DNA of 52,435 bases from positions 1-52,435 of the IMG/VR virus record IMGVR_UViG_3300010413_000048; one strand, written 5' to 3'. Origin of the DNA: a virus. The position numbers and the translations under genes were made by a program. This document shows, piece by piece, positions 1 to 6,902 of this stretch (its first letter is position 1; every line of letters begins with the position of its first letter). Below the pieces are notes generated by a model. It ran no database searches, was not told the origin of the DNA, and was given only the letters and a program-made list of their open reading frames with translations.

Positions 1-144
1 GTTGAGGTGCCTGCTGCTTGCTGGTGAAGTAAGTGTATGCGAGCGACAAGAGCATCATGTTCATGAGGTTCGAAGTCCTTACGATGAATGTTTTCGGCTT
101 CTTCGATCATAAGCATTTCGAGTTCGGTAAGGTCACGATTGTAG
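1..144. repeat. Left copy of 144-bp terminal direct repeat
   Basis: This segment is identical to the last 144 bases of the window (52292-52435). The repeat cuts through one open reading frame, and joining the two ends restores that frame exactly. It is therefore best read as the overlap of a circular or circularly permuted assembly rather than as a biological terminal repeat, although a short packaged repeat cannot be excluded. Confidence 0.95.
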
Positions 145-380
145 ATGCGGACAGGGACTTCTGGAGTTTGGTTGAAGAGAAGGACTGTGTATCGACGGCC
201 TCCAGCGAGGAGTTTGTAAGTCCCGTCACCATTATCTCGTACAGTTAAAGGAGTTGTTAGTCCAGATTTCTTAAGTGACCCTTCAAGTGATTCAAGGTCA
301 CCAAGTTCCTCACGATAGCGTTCTTCCATGATGATTGAAGAAGTTGGAATTGTTGCTACTTTACCGATGTCGATGGTCAT
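1..380 (-). CDS. ParB-like domain/DNA methyltransferase fusion, N-terminal part (continues at 52291)
   Basis: This is the beginning of a 438-aa gene that crosses the window ends; its remainder is 51355-52435. The start is ATG at 378-380, overlapping the stop of the gene upstream (ATGA). Residues 1 to about 110 read as a ParB/Srx-like N-terminal domain: a GGRRY box (residues about 62-66) is followed by an EEAENIHRKDF segment resembling the ENIQR motif. Such domains are nucleotide-binding folds fused to various DNA-acting enzymes in phages. Here the C-terminal partner is a DNA methyltransferase. The frame between the two pieces is continuous: position 116 equals 52407, and 380 minus 116 is divisible by 3. 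Confidence 0.85.
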   Translation of the reverse strand, partial: MTIDIGKVATIPTSSIIMEERYREELGDLESLEGSLKKSGLTTPLTVRDNGDGTYKLLAGGRRYTVLLFNQTPEVPVRIYNRDLTELEMLMIEEAENIHRKDFEPHEHDALVARIHLLHQQAAGTS

Positions 381-565
381 TCTTTAATCCTCCCAGGTTG
401 GTTTAAAAAGTTAAGTATTTCTTTTCTTACTCTATCCATATCGGCTCTGACATGAATAGTTACTGAGTTCTTTGTCGTACGATATGTGTGAGAGACTTTA
501 TCTTCAGAAGATAAAATCTGCTTGAGTCCGGCAATTAGTTGTTGTTCAGTTGCGAAGATTTTCAT
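377..565 (-). CDS. Small hypothetical protein, 62 aa
   Basis: Not recognised. A short, charged, soluble protein without membrane segment or metal motif. Its stop overlaps the ATG of the ParB/methyltransferase gene, and its start lies inside the end of the gene at 546-761, so it belongs to a translationally coupled chain of small leftward genes. A ribosome binding site (aggag) precedes the ATG. Confidence 0.7.
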   Translation of the reverse strand: MKIFATEQQLIAGLKQILSSEDKVSHTYRTTKNSVTIHVRADMDRVRKEILNFLNQPGRIKE

Positions 566-761
566 AGTTAGATTCTCCTATGATTAATTTAAGATGTACT
601 CTTCTTATCATCCAGATAAATTCATAAAGTTTATCTGGAGGTATTTCATACTTAAGTGAAAAATGTATTATTTCTTTCTGAGTTTCATTAAGATTTAAAA
701 AATAAGGCACAAAGTTTGCTAACCATAATAACGCTTCTTTACTCATCTTATCATCAATCAC
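546..761 (-). CDS. Small hypothetical protein, 71 aa
   Basis: Not recognised. Predicted to be mainly helical and soluble. The listed start is GTG overlapping the stop of the preceding gene (GTGA), which suggests coupling. An in-frame ATG five codons later is an alternative start. It overlaps the following gene by 20 bases. Confidence 0.65.
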   Translation of the reverse strand: MIDDKMSKEALLWLANFVPYFLNLNETQKEIIHFSLKYEIPPDKLYEFIWMIRRVHLKLIIGESNYENLRN

Positions 762-988
762 TCAGTATCTCCTATCAAAGCCAAGAGTTCTGCTGCAAGA
801 TCAGGACTCATGCCTTTGTCGATTTGATCTTTGGTTAGTTTCTTTTCTTGCTTCTTGGTGACGGTCTTTGTTTTAGTAGTCTTCACAGGCACTCGACGAG
901 ATAGACGGATTTGACGTAGTTCTTCGAGTGCCTCTTCACGACTCTTGTCGGCAATTGAGATGTAGCCGAGGGATTTAAGATCTGCCAT
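758..988 (-). CDS. Small basic hypothetical phage protein, 76 aa
   Basis: Not assigned a function. The N-terminus (MADLKSLGY) leads into an Arg/Lys/Thr-rich middle and an acidic C-terminus. The lysine-rich stretch (about residues 36-52) may contact nucleic acid, which is inference only. A good ribosome binding site (aggag) precedes the ATG, and the gene overlaps both neighbours, as usual in this chain. Confidence 0.75.
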   Translation of the reverse strand: MADLKSLGYISIADKSREEALEELRQIRLSRRVPVKTTKTKTVTKKQEKKLTKDQIDKGMSPDLAAELLALIGDTE

Positions 989-1202
989 TGGTTACTCCTG
1001 ATAATTGTTTACATAATCTAATTGCTTCAGTTTTAGAGAAAGATTTAGAACCTGAGGCATATAGAACTTGATCATGTTGCCAGTTTGGAATTGCCCTAGT
1101 TAGTCCACCTATTCCTCTAAAGTATTCTGCCAAAGCTTCAGCAGATTCTTCAAATCTTTCCCTATCCATATTTAGATATCTATATTCTATTTCTTTTATC
1201 AT
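975..1202 (-). CDS. Small hypothetical protein, 75 aa
   Basis: Not recognised. The start codon overlaps the stop of the zinc-ribbon gene upstream (ATGA), which implies coupled translation. No transmembrane segment or cysteine cluster is visible. It overlaps the start of the next gene by 14 bases. Confidence 0.7.
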   Translation of the reverse strand: MIKEIEYRYLNMDRERFEESAEALAEYFRGIGGLTRAIPNWQHDQVLYASGSKSFSKTEAIRLCKQLSGVTNGRS

Positions 1203-1390
1203 TTATATTTAAACCTCTTCGTATCACGTTTGAGAAGTGCCTTGTCATGAGGACCAAGGACTTCAGTTAAGGATTTGGGGAGGTGATAGGCTGGTAGTGG
1301 TCTGATACCAGAATCATAAGGGCACTGATCACCTTCATGATAGACACTTTTAAATGGTGTAGAGCAGTTAGGACATTTAGTTTTGAACAT
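1199..1390 (-). CDS. Zinc-ribbon-like small protein, 63 aa
   Basis: The N-terminal part carries CPNC and CPYD elements (residues about 6-9 and 23-26), a pattern resembling a partial zinc ribbon. A fourth metal ligand would have to be the aspartate or a histidine. The start has a strong GGAGG site six bases upstream. The real function is unknown. It lies inside the chain of coupled small leftward genes and overlaps the membrane protein gene before it by 14 bases. Confidence 0.75.
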   Translation of the reverse strand: MFKTKCPNCSTPFKSVYHEGDQCPYDSGIRPLPAYHLPKSLTEVLGPHDKALLKRDTKRFKYK

Positions 1391-1547
1391 CAGCTCCCTC
1401 CAAAGCTCTTTCAGACCTTCTAAGAAATATCAAAAAAATAATCTGAAGCTGACTTAAGACTACTCCAATGTTCCACCAACATAGTGAAGCAAGGAATGCC
1501 ATAATAATCATAAATACTTCAAAAGAGTCAAATCTTTTTCTTTTCAT
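1377..1547 (-). CDS. Small membrane protein, 56 aa
   Basis: This short gene begins at ATG 1545-1547 within the stop of the preceding gene (TAATG). It encodes a basic N-terminus followed by two hydrophobic stretches (residues about 9-24 and 26-42) and a polar tail, so it probably spans the membrane once or twice. No family is recognised. It may act in the host envelope, which is inference. It overlaps the following zinc-ribbon gene by 14 bases. Confidence 0.65.
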   Translation of the reverse strand: MKRKRFDSFEVFMIIMAFLASLCWWNIGVVLSQLQIIFLIFLRRSERALEGADVQN

Positions 1548-1789
1548 TACTTATCCTCCACTATCTTCTCAGCCTTTGCCAGAGAAGGAATAATTTCTCT
1601 AACTGGAGTATCTTTGTCCATGATGATTCCTATTACTATCATCCCTTTACGTTCGATCAAGTCGAGGACTTCGTCAAGCACACGTCCCATGACTGCTTTA
1701 CGGTTTCCGTAGTCGGGGAAGCACTTGAGAGTGCGAGCATATTGCTCTTCGGTTATGTCTATTTGAAACTTACGAGGATTGTCGGCCAT
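1547..1789 (-). CDS. Hypothetical protein, 80 aa
   Basis: Not recognised. A soluble protein with an N-terminal ITEEQYARTL stretch and a central helical region ending in a hydrophobic strand (IVIGIIM). It might be a small DNA-binding or regulatory protein, but nothing specific is visible. The start lies 16 bases downstream of a 25-bp inverted repeat (1806-1830). Confidence 0.7.
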   Translation of the reverse strand: MADNPRKFQIDITEEQYARTLKCFPDYGNRKAVMGRVLDEVLDLIERKGMIVIGIIMDKDTPVREIIPSLAKAEKIVEDK

Positions 1790-1805
1790 AGTAGATACTC
1801 CAATT

Positions 1806-1830
1806 AGATGTATAAATTTTTTATTTATCT
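1806..1830. repeat. 25-bp inverted repeat element, copy 1
   Basis: Half-sites AGATNNATAAA with NN=GT (left) and AA (right, read on the opposite strand), centre TTT. It overlaps the stop codon of the dCMP deaminase gene (1821-1823) and ends 16 bases before the start of the next leftward gene. Confidence 0.95.
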
Positions 1831-2360
1831 TTTAAATCAAACTTTCTTATAATTATTGTTGAGTTGTCGATAAGGAACTGAGTATGCTTATCAAATACAG
1901 TTAGTTCCTCACAGACTATTTCACAGATCCCTGCATTGATTAAGGTTCCGAAACATTTTTGGCAAGGGATTACTGAGTTAAGGTAGAGGGTACCTCCATA
2001 AACTGAGACTCCATTACGAGCTGCATTTGAGACAGCATTTTCCTCAGCATGTTGAGCAGGACAAAGTTCCATATGAGTGCCGGATTCGTAGCCAAGGACT
2101 TTGCGAGGACATTCATCTTTAAATCTTGCAGTCCTTGTCTCAGCACCTATACTAACTATAGCTTCATATTCTTTCTGAACTTGTATATCCTTCATAAACC
2201 TCTCATGTCCACAATGAGGTATTCCTCTTGGAGGTCCATTGTAGCCAGTGGAAACAACTGAGTTATCTTTAACTATCAATGCACCTATCTGACGAGAGAG
2301 ACAAGGAGATTTACTTGCTACAGTCTTGCAGAGGTTATGGAAGTACTCGTCCCAGTTCAT
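1821..2360 (-). CDS. Deoxycytidylate (dCMP) deaminase
   Basis: The 179-aa product has the zinc-dependent deaminase signature: HAEEN (His104, catalytic Glu106) and PCQKC (Cys133, Cys136 as zinc ligands). Length and the N-terminal SPCLSRQIGA/YNGPPRG region match phage and bacterial dCMP deaminases (ComEB/T4 Cd type). These convert dCMP to dUMP, the substrate of thymidylate synthase. The phage also encodes ThyX (45094-45768), so the pair can supply dTMP for an AT-rich genome. The stop codon lies inside repeat copy 1, which shapes the C-terminal KDK. Confidence 0.93.
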   Translation of the reverse strand: MNWDEYFHNLCKTVASKSPCLSRQIGALIVKDNSVVSTGYNGPPRGIPHCGHERFMKDIQVQKEYEAIVSIGAETRTARFKDECPRKVLGYESGTHMELCPAQHAEENAVSNAARNGVSVYGGTLYLNSVIPCQKCFGTLINAGICEIVCEELTVFDKHTQFLIDNSTIIIRKFDLKDK

Positions 2361-2680
2361 TACTGTCTAGCCTCACGAAGAGCAGCATAGAACTTGAGAA
2401 TATAATTGATTGAATCAACTAATTTCTCTTCCCACTGATCAAGTGGAATAGGATCAAGCATGAGTGGCTCATTGTTGACCATGTCACTGATTGAGACAAG
2501 CTGCTTTGCGACCAGGTTCATAATTGCTTCAGGTGTCTCCTTGTCACGGAATGCTGCTATTCGTTTCAGCGATCCAAGAACGTCGTCAGTGCTGAAGTAT
2601 TCTGATTCCTTAGCAGCACGGACTTTGGCTGCTTTTGATAGCAGATGATTCTTACACTTTTCAAACATTACTTTGTCCAT
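2360..2680 (-). CDS. Hypothetical protein, 106 aa
   Basis: Mostly helical protein. Its pattern (a NLVAKQLVSISDMV segment followed later by WEEKLVDSINYILKF) resembles phage proteins loosely related to MazG or DUF1599-type all-alpha proteins. This is weak resemblance and I do not assign an activity. A good ribosome binding site (aaggag) lies ten bases before the ATG, and the stop overlaps the start of the dCMP deaminase gene, suggesting co-translation. Confidence 0.7.
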   Translation of the reverse strand: MDKVMFEKCKNHLLSKAAKVRAAKESEYFSTDDVLGSLKRIAAFRDKETPEAIMNLVAKQLVSISDMVNNEPLMLDPIPLDQWEEKLVDSINYILKFYAALREARQ

Positions 2681-2709
2681 CTTCTTTCTCCTTATATTAA
2701 AAAGTTAAG

Positions 2710-2760
2710 AACCTCCGAAGGCTTCCTATATAAAGGTATTCCCTTTAGACCTCCGGAGGT
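2710..2760 (-). promoter_or_regulatory. Structured leader with repeated GGAGGT and a 12-bp palindrome
   Basis: The gap between 2681 and 2790 contains a perfect palindrome ACCTCCGGAGGT (2749-2760). On the leftward transcript it can pair with a second GGAGGT (about 2711-2719, one G-U pair), enclosing a small AAAGG-GAATA-CCTTT hairpin. The folded region holds two Shine-Dalgarno-like sequences that do not precede a start codon. It may be a decoy or a regulatory or processing structure ahead of the gene at 2360-2680. Function is inference. Confidence 0.4.
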
Positions 2761-2790
2761 ACCAGCGGTAATAGGCGTTGACCGCAAGTT

Positions 2791-3234
2791 TTATTTAGGG
2801 ATGATGTACTCCATGATCTGATTCTTATCAGCATGCTCCCCGGTTTTGTCCTTCTTAATTCCAAACCTGGCCCAACCTTCCCTATTAATTACATCAGTTT
2901 CCCAATCAAAAGGACGGGTGTAGTCCAGACCAATACATGAGGTGAAGTCCCTAAATGCCCGTAGTGCGTCTTTGTAGTTATTAGGATCTTTCCATCCATT
3001 AGATTGAATGAGATCCCAGATGAAGATGTTAAACATTGGAGCATCGTGGCCAGGAATATCGCAGGTGATATTGATGTAGTTCATTCCAAAGTTCTTTTTC
3101 TCTTCATTATCCACTACACCTTTTTCAGCTTTGATAATCCTAAACTTCGCCTCGGTCTTTGCAGGGAGAAGTTTCTTCTCCGGCACATTTTTGATTTCTT
3201 CTTCGAGTGAAGAATAGTCAGATAATTCTGTCAT
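2791..3234 (-). CDS. DUF669-like single-strand-binding/recombination accessory protein
   Basis: The 147-aa sequence has the layout of phage DUF669 or SSB-like proteins: a strand-rich N-terminal half (residues about 25-75) with FNIFIWDL, then an ALRAFRDFTSCIGLD helical element and a C-terminal GWARFGIKKDK strand. Such proteins usually sit beside a Sak4/RecA-like ATPase, as here (3493-4338), and are thought to bind single-stranded DNA during annealing. The gene has a ggaggaaac site before ATG and starts 30 bases from repeat copy 2. Confidence 0.65.
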   Translation of the reverse strand: MTELSDYSSLEEEIKNVPEKKLLPAKTEAKFRIIKAEKGVVDNEEKKNFGMNYINITCDIPGHDAPMFNIFIWDLIQSNGWKDPNNYKDALRAFRDFTSCIGLDYTRPFDWETDVINREGWARFGIKKDKTGEHADKNQIMEYIIPK

Positions 3235-3264
3235 TTGAGTTTCCTCCAGTTAAAGGGTTAATAA

Positions 3265-3289
3265 GATGTATAAATTTTTTATGTATCTA
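3265..3289. repeat. 25-bp inverted repeat element, copy 2
   Basis: Half-sites with NN=GT (left) and AC (right), centre TTT. It overlaps the stop of the membrane/coiled-coil gene at about 3287 and lies 30 bases before the start at 3234. Coordinates may be off by one base. Confidence 0.93.
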
Positions 3290-3496
3290 TTTACCTCCTT
3301 TCTTGTAGAAATAGTCGTCAGCTTTAGATCTTTCTAATTCTTCTATTTGTTGTTGGTTAGAAGAAACTTGAGTTTGGAGTTGTTGGACTTGGGTAGTTAG
3401 TTTTTCTATCTCATTCCAATGTATACATAATAGTATATGCATTAATACTATACATACTAATAGTTCCCATGTTCTTCTTATTAATTTTTTCATCAT
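3287..3496 (-). CDS. Membrane-anchored coiled-coil protein, 69 aa
   Basis: A basic N-terminus (MMKKLIRR) is followed by one hydrophobic segment (residues about 10-26) and a Gln-rich coiled coil (about 29-57). This topology, a short anchor plus a periplasmic coil, is that of small inner-membrane spanins (Rz-like) or coil-based antiholins. The position among recombination genes does not support a lysis role, so the function is open. Its start overlaps the stop of the ATPase gene upstream. Confidence 0.65.
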   Translation of the reverse strand: MMKKLIRRTWELLVCIVLMHILLCIHWNEIEKLTTQVQQLQTQVSSNQQQIEELERSKADDYFYKKGGK

Positions 3497-4338
3497 AAAT
3501 ACTCCTTATCTTTCCAATCGAGTCCTACTTTCTTAAAGAACTCTTTGAAATTAGGTTCAATGAAACCAGTTGCATTGAATGCCCCTTTAAATCTTGAACG
3601 GGCTTGATATGTCCCTTGTGAATCAACAAGCATCTCACGTCTAGGTGGAGTACCTGATCCTTTTAATACATAAAGTTCATCAAACATAATAGGTACAGTT
3701 ATTACAGCTTTACCAATAATCATGAGACGATACTCAGTTATTTCATTCCTTATTCCTTTTTTGTCTATTGATAGTAACTTTGTAATTGGTTCAAGATGTC
3801 CAGTAAGAATAAAATCACAAGGGAGTGTAAGTATCTCATTCATCTTATTTTCAATTTCTATTTTAGCAGGATTATAATCAATATTAAAGGAAGGTACTTC
3901 ACCCCTAGTTCTCTCATTCATAATTGCCTTTGATAGCATCGTTAGTCCATCAATACAATAGGTTCCAAAGCTATTAAAGTATTTAATCTGTTTACGAAGT
4001 TCAAGATTCTTCTTCCATCTAGCATATGCAGTTGGTTGATAAGGATTTTCATCTTCGTATGAAGTATCAACAAATATTTGCCCTTTTGGATTACTTTCTT
4101 CATTTAAAGAACAGATTCTTCTTGGATCATCATGACTCCATGAAGGGTCTGCTTTAAGTGATTTTGAAGATCCAGGGTCAAATGAATCTATATGACAGGG
4201 CATCTTTGCAGTCCTAAACATAAATGTCTTTCCAGATCCAAGACCTCCTGTTAAAAGGGCCGAGAAGCGCTTTTGAAGAGGGTCTTTGGCATAGTGTTTC
4301 TTGACTCGTTCGAGTTCGGCTTTAGCGTCGTAGGCCAT
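3493..4338 (-). CDS. Sak4-like (RecA/AAA-type) phage ATPase
   Basis: The 281-aa protein has a Walker A motif GGLGSGKT (residues 31-38), a likely Walker B strand TYCIDGLTML, and a later sensor-like strand CDFILTGH. Length and order match the phage nucleotide-binding (Sak4-type) family, which acts in single-strand annealing and recombination, generally with an SSB or DUF669 partner; such a partner lies at 2791-3234. A PD-(D/E)XK nuclease lies directly upstream at 4549-5544, so the three probably form a recombination/end-processing set. The start has an aggattcct-type site and overlaps the preceding stop by one base. Confidence 0.8.
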   Translation of the reverse strand: MAYDAKAELERVKKHYAKDPLQKRFSALLTGGLGSGKTFMFRTAKMPCHIDSFDPGSSKSLKADPSWSHDDPRRICSLNEESNPKGQIFVDTSYEDENPYQPTAYARWKKNLELRKQIKYFNSFGTYCIDGLTMLSKAIMNERTRGEVPSFNIDYNPAKIEIENKMNEILTLPCDFILTGHLEPITKLLSIDKKGIRNEITEYRLMIIGKAVITVPIMFDELYVLKGSGTPPRREMLVDSQGTYQARSRFKGAFNATGFIEPNFKEFFKKVGLDWKDKEYL

Positions 4339-4544
4339 TAGGATTCCTCCTTAACTATTTCAACTGTGGTAGTGGCTTTTGTAATTTCTGTAGGAGTTAT
4401 ATGCCCAGAACTAGTAAAACTTTGTTTTCCGTCTATTGCCAGTGTTCTAGGATCTAGCCAGGGTAGTCCCATTCGTTGTATAGATATCCATTCAGGATAT
4501 AAATGATCTGGAAATTCTCTTACTGTAGTTAGTATTATTTTCAT
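4338..4544 (-). CDS. Small hypothetical protein, 68 aa
   Basis: Not recognised. It lies between the nuclease and the ATPase and shares one base with the ATPase gene, so it is translated with them. The sequence is mixed polar with a Thr-rich C-terminal third and shows no membrane segment. A good ribosome binding site (ggaggtaagaaa) precedes the ATG. Confidence 0.7.
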   Translation of the reverse strand: MKIILTTVREFPDHLYPEWISIQRMGLPWLDPRTLAIDGKQSFTSSGHITPTEITKATTTVEIVKEES

Positions 4545-4548
4545 TTTC

Positions 4549-5544
4549 TTACCTCCATTCTAATTTCATCTTGTTTCTTGAGTCCTTATCTTGCGGATTC
4601 CAGTATTCAACTTTAAATCCAAAAGGAGGATCATCACAGATCCTCAAGGCATTATCTGTATGCAGACACAAGTCCCAGAACTCACAGCCTCGGTATTTAG
4701 AGCATCCACCAGGGTTCATTGGAAAGGCCATTAAGACACTGTCATTGTCAGTGCAGTGGCTTAGTCTGTCCATGTCTCTTTCAATATTATCAACTGTCAT
4801 AATCACTGTATACAACCAGATATTCATTTGCTCTGGAGTTTTGAAAGCAGGGACTCGACGAAGAGTTGAATAGTATCCTGGAGGTCGTTGTGCAGAACCT
4901 TCTGATAAGTATTCAAATCCAACTCCACAGAACTCGACACCGAGAACTTCTTCGATTGGGTAGATGCAATACATACAGTGAGTATAGGTGCCGTTTTGAA
5001 TGGAGAGATAGAATTGATCGCTCCAGAAGTTCCAGGTGATATAGTTTGCTTTTGTTGTCTTGTGATCCCAGGAAAAGATTTTTCCTGTTTCTCTGTTTCT
5101 AAGGAGACTGTCCATTCTAAAGTGGAGGACTCTGCGTTCATCAATAGGGACAGTTCCACTGATTTCAGTAAATGGCTCATTGGTTTCCTCATTACGTAAA
5201 AGTTCATTGTCAATGAGATCGTTGAAGTAAGTGAAGGCAAAGTTGTTAAGAGCTATTTCAACGGCCTCAGGGGTTTTGGGACGGAAGTTGATGTCAGTTG
5301 AAGGAGCATACTGTTTACGATAGTGACTGAGAAAGGCATTGTATGCACCTTGGACATCTTCGTAGCCGTGAATTAGTTGATATTCACGAGCAATGTGCCA
5401 GGCTTCGCCAAAGTAGAGATCATGGGAGGGAGTATCTAATCTCCATCCCAAGATGTGGGAGTAGAAATAACGACGAGGGCAGCGGAGATAGTCGTCGAGC
5501 TTTGAAGAGTCTATTATTTCCCAGGAGGGATGAGAGTTAATCAT
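4549..5544 (-). CDS. PD-(D/E)XK nuclease, Cas4/RecB-like with Fe-S cysteines
   Basis: The 331-aa sequence begins with SKLDDYLRCPRRYFY, typical of RecB/Cas4-like nucleases. The catalytic core is FRMDSLL followed by FSWDHKTT (the D and D-x-K of the PD-(D/E)XK fold). One early cysteine (in LRCPRR) and three C-terminal cysteines (GGCSKYRGCEFWDLC) form the four-cysteine pattern that binds an iron-sulfur cluster in AddB and Cas4. It probably processes DNA ends for recombination with the Sak4-like ATPase. The gene starts inside the end of the small gene at 5537-5710. Confidence 0.85.
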   Translation of the reverse strand: MINSHPSWEIIDSSKLDDYLRCPRRYFYSHILGWRLDTPSHDLYFGEAWHIAREYQLIHGYEDVQGAYNAFLSHYRKQYAPSTDINFRPKTPEAVEIALNNFAFTYFNDLIDNELLRNEETNEPFTEISGTVPIDERRVLHFRMDSLLRNRETGKIFSWDHKTTKANYITWNFWSDQFYLSIQNGTYTHCMYCIYPIEEVLGVEFCGVGFEYLSEGSAQRPPGYYSTLRRVPAFKTPEQMNIWLYTVIMTVDNIERDMDRLSHCTDNDSVLMAFPMNPGGCSKYRGCEFWDLCLHTDNALRICDDPPFGFKVEYWNPQDKDSRNKMKLEWR

Positions 5545-5710
5545 CTTCTTCCTCCGAATATTTCTCGGGATTATTTTCTCTATCCCTTGGAATTAGTTTA
5601 TTATAGAATACTTCATCAAGTGCTCCATCATCCCAGCAATCAATAAGTTGGGCTAACTCACCTGATGATAATTTAGTTAACAATATATTTCCTATTTCTC
5701 TATAACTCAT
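5537..5710 (-). CDS. Small acidic protein, 57 aa
   Basis: A short gene with a strong GGAGG site (ggaggaaaagct before ATG at 5708-5710). The product is acidic, ending in a Glu/Asp-rich tail. No family is recognised. Its stop lies inside the start of the nuclease gene (8-base overlap), which supports it being a real, coupled gene. Confidence 0.65.
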   Translation of the reverse strand: MSYREIGNILLTKLSSGELAQLIDCWDDGALDEVFYNKLIPRDRENNPEKYSEEEDD

Positions 5711-5722
5711 AGCTTTTCCTCC

Positions 5723-5908
5723 TTATTTCTTTTCAAGTAAGTATTGGTCGAGAAGTTGTTGGGTGAGAGAAAGGATTTTCTCACACATACTTTTCTTTGA
5801 GTTAAATGTAAGTGCAGCATCTATCGTTCCTTCAATAGGACCTTCTTTAATAAATTCAAGCGCTTCCTTCCTCCACTTCTTCAAAGTCCTTTCACTTATT
5901 TTAGGCAT
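5723..5908 (-). CDS. Small helical protein, 61 aa
   Basis: The start is ATG at 5906-5908, chosen because GGAGG (gaggtaagaag) stands directly in front of it. A longer reading would begin inside repeat copy 3. The product starts MPKISERTLKKWRKEA, which resembles the leading helix of small phage DNA-binding proteins, and is otherwise helical and charged. Function unknown. Confidence 0.7.
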   Translation of the reverse strand: MPKISERTLKKWRKEALEFIKEGPIEGTIDAALTFNSKKSMCEKILSLTQQLLDQYLLEKK

Positions 5909-5922
5909 CTTCTTACCTCCAA

Positions 5923-5947
5923 AGTTATATAAATTATTTATATATCT
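5923..5947. repeat. 25-bp inverted repeat element, copy 3
   Basis: Half-sites with NN=AT on both sides, centre TTA. This is the only copy with a change in an otherwise invariant position (AGTT instead of AGAT on the left). It lies one base from the stop at 5949 and ends 14 bases before the start at 5908. Confidence 0.9.
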
Positions 5948-5948
5948 G

Positions 5949-6257
5949 TTATTCAAACAAATGATTCCGTTCTATATACTCACCTGTACTCGGCTTATAA
6001 AGTAAAAGATTAAGTCTTCCATGCCTCGAAACAAAGGCACTTGCAGCCATGACGTTAGCAACAGAGAGGGAGCAGAGGAGAAGGTAGTCGTCTGGTGAGG
6101 AATCGGAGAAGAACTCATTGAAGGTTCTTACCATATTCGCTGTTGCAAACTTGTCAAGACGACCCTCGGTCATGAAGATGAGTTCACCAAACTTGTTTGC
6201 CTTAGAAAAGTCATGAGTGCTCTTGTTGACCACAAATACCTTTGCTTGAGGTTGCAT
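5949..6257 (-). CDS. Hypothetical protein, 102 aa
   Basis: Not recognised with confidence. The alternating strand/helix pattern (AKVFVVNKS, DYLLLCSLSVANVMAASAFV, RLNLLLYKPSTGEYI) suggests a small alpha/beta protein like those found in other phage early regions. The ATG follows an aggag site and overlaps the stop of the upstream gene. Confidence 0.7.
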   Translation of the reverse strand: MQPQAKVFVVNKSTHDFSKANKFGELIFMTEGRLDKFATANMVRTFNEFFSDSSPDDYLLLCSLSVANVMAASAFVSRHGRLNLLLYKPSTGEYIERNHLFE

Positions 6258-6616
6258 TAGGAGTCTCCTTCCAGATCAAAGTCGTCAGTGTTGACAGGGG
6301 TAGTCTGTTGATTCTTCATTGCTTCGAGAAGACCTTGAGGAGCAATAGAAGTCACCATAGCATCCTTGTCACGGACATCTTTGAGGTTTAGAGAAGGTTT
6401 GTGTTCCTGGATCTTGTCCTTCGGTTCATCTCGTTTTGGAGGCTGAGGAGGTTTAATGTTGTTTATTAAGTCCATGACGTTAGGGAGATCAGATAGTTCA
6501 TCATGGCCTCCATCACAGTCATGAGGGATGATGAAGTCGTAGATTTCTCCCTTAACAGCTCGACGTTCTTGTTTTAGTTCGACTCCACAAGTGGCGCAGT
6601 AGAGGTATTTAGGCAT
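6257..6616 (-). CDS. Zinc-finger-like protein with disordered tail, 119 aa
   Basis: Translation from ATG at 6614-6616 is favoured by an aggaggtc site ten bases upstream. The N-terminus has CATCG (residues about 7-11) and, after about 22 residues, HDCDGGH, together a plausible zinc site. A Pro/Lys/Glu-rich linker and a polar C-terminus follow. Function unknown. The acidic C-terminal tail resembles protein-interaction tails of single-strand-binding proteins, but that is only a suggestion. Confidence 0.65.
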   Translation of the reverse strand: MPKYLYCATCGVELKQERRAVKGEIYDFIIPHDCDGGHDELSDLPNVMDLINNIKPPQPPKRDEPKDKIQEHKPSLNLKDVRDKDAMVTSIAPQGLLEAMKNQQTTPVNTDDFDLEGDS

Positions 6617-6902
6617 GGATAGACCTCCTATAATTGAAAGCATGGAGTAACTTCTTTGCCTGATATCTGGAAATATGTATATCATTAGCAAGTTGTAAAT
6701 AGGTATCATTATGTATGGCAGATAAGTATGCTGAAGTTATATCCTTTTCTAATTCTTGTAGACTAGACCTTTCAGAACTTACTCTTCCAGTGATTACTCC
6801 TGCAAGTTTCCATCCTTGCTTTGGTTTCTCAGCAATCACTTTCCCTGCAATAGCAGCAACTGGAATTGCGAGAAGACCTTTTATGAAAGTTCTTCGGTTC
6901 AT
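6609..6902 (-). CDS. Protein with twin-arginine (Tat-like) signal, 97 aa
   Basis: The N-terminus is MNRRTFIKG followed by a short hydrophobic stretch (LLAIPVAAIAG) and AEKP. This fits the Tat export motif (RRxFxK) with a signal-peptidase-like AxA region. The remaining about 70 residues are helical and polar with no recognised domain. The ATG overlaps the stop of the upstream gene and an aggag site lies ten bases before it. A Tat-exported phage protein would be unusual; a plain membrane anchor or lipoprotein-like signal cannot be excluded. Confidence 0.7.
   Translation of the reverse strand: MNRRTFIKGLLAIPVAAIAGKVIAEKPKQGWKLAGVITGRVSSERSSLQELEKDITSAYLSAIHNDTYLQLANDIHISRYQAKKLLHAFNYRRSIHA

Noticed and set aside
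1-144. Interpreting the end repeat as an integrated element's att repeat or a packaged terminal repeat
   Set aside because: It cuts a gene that becomes whole on circularisation, and no integrase is seen; assembly overlap explains it more simply.
33-248. Rightward frame of 71 codons at the left end
   Set aside because: It lies opposite the ParB/methyltransferase gene, has no ribosome binding site, and uses no recognisable sequence.
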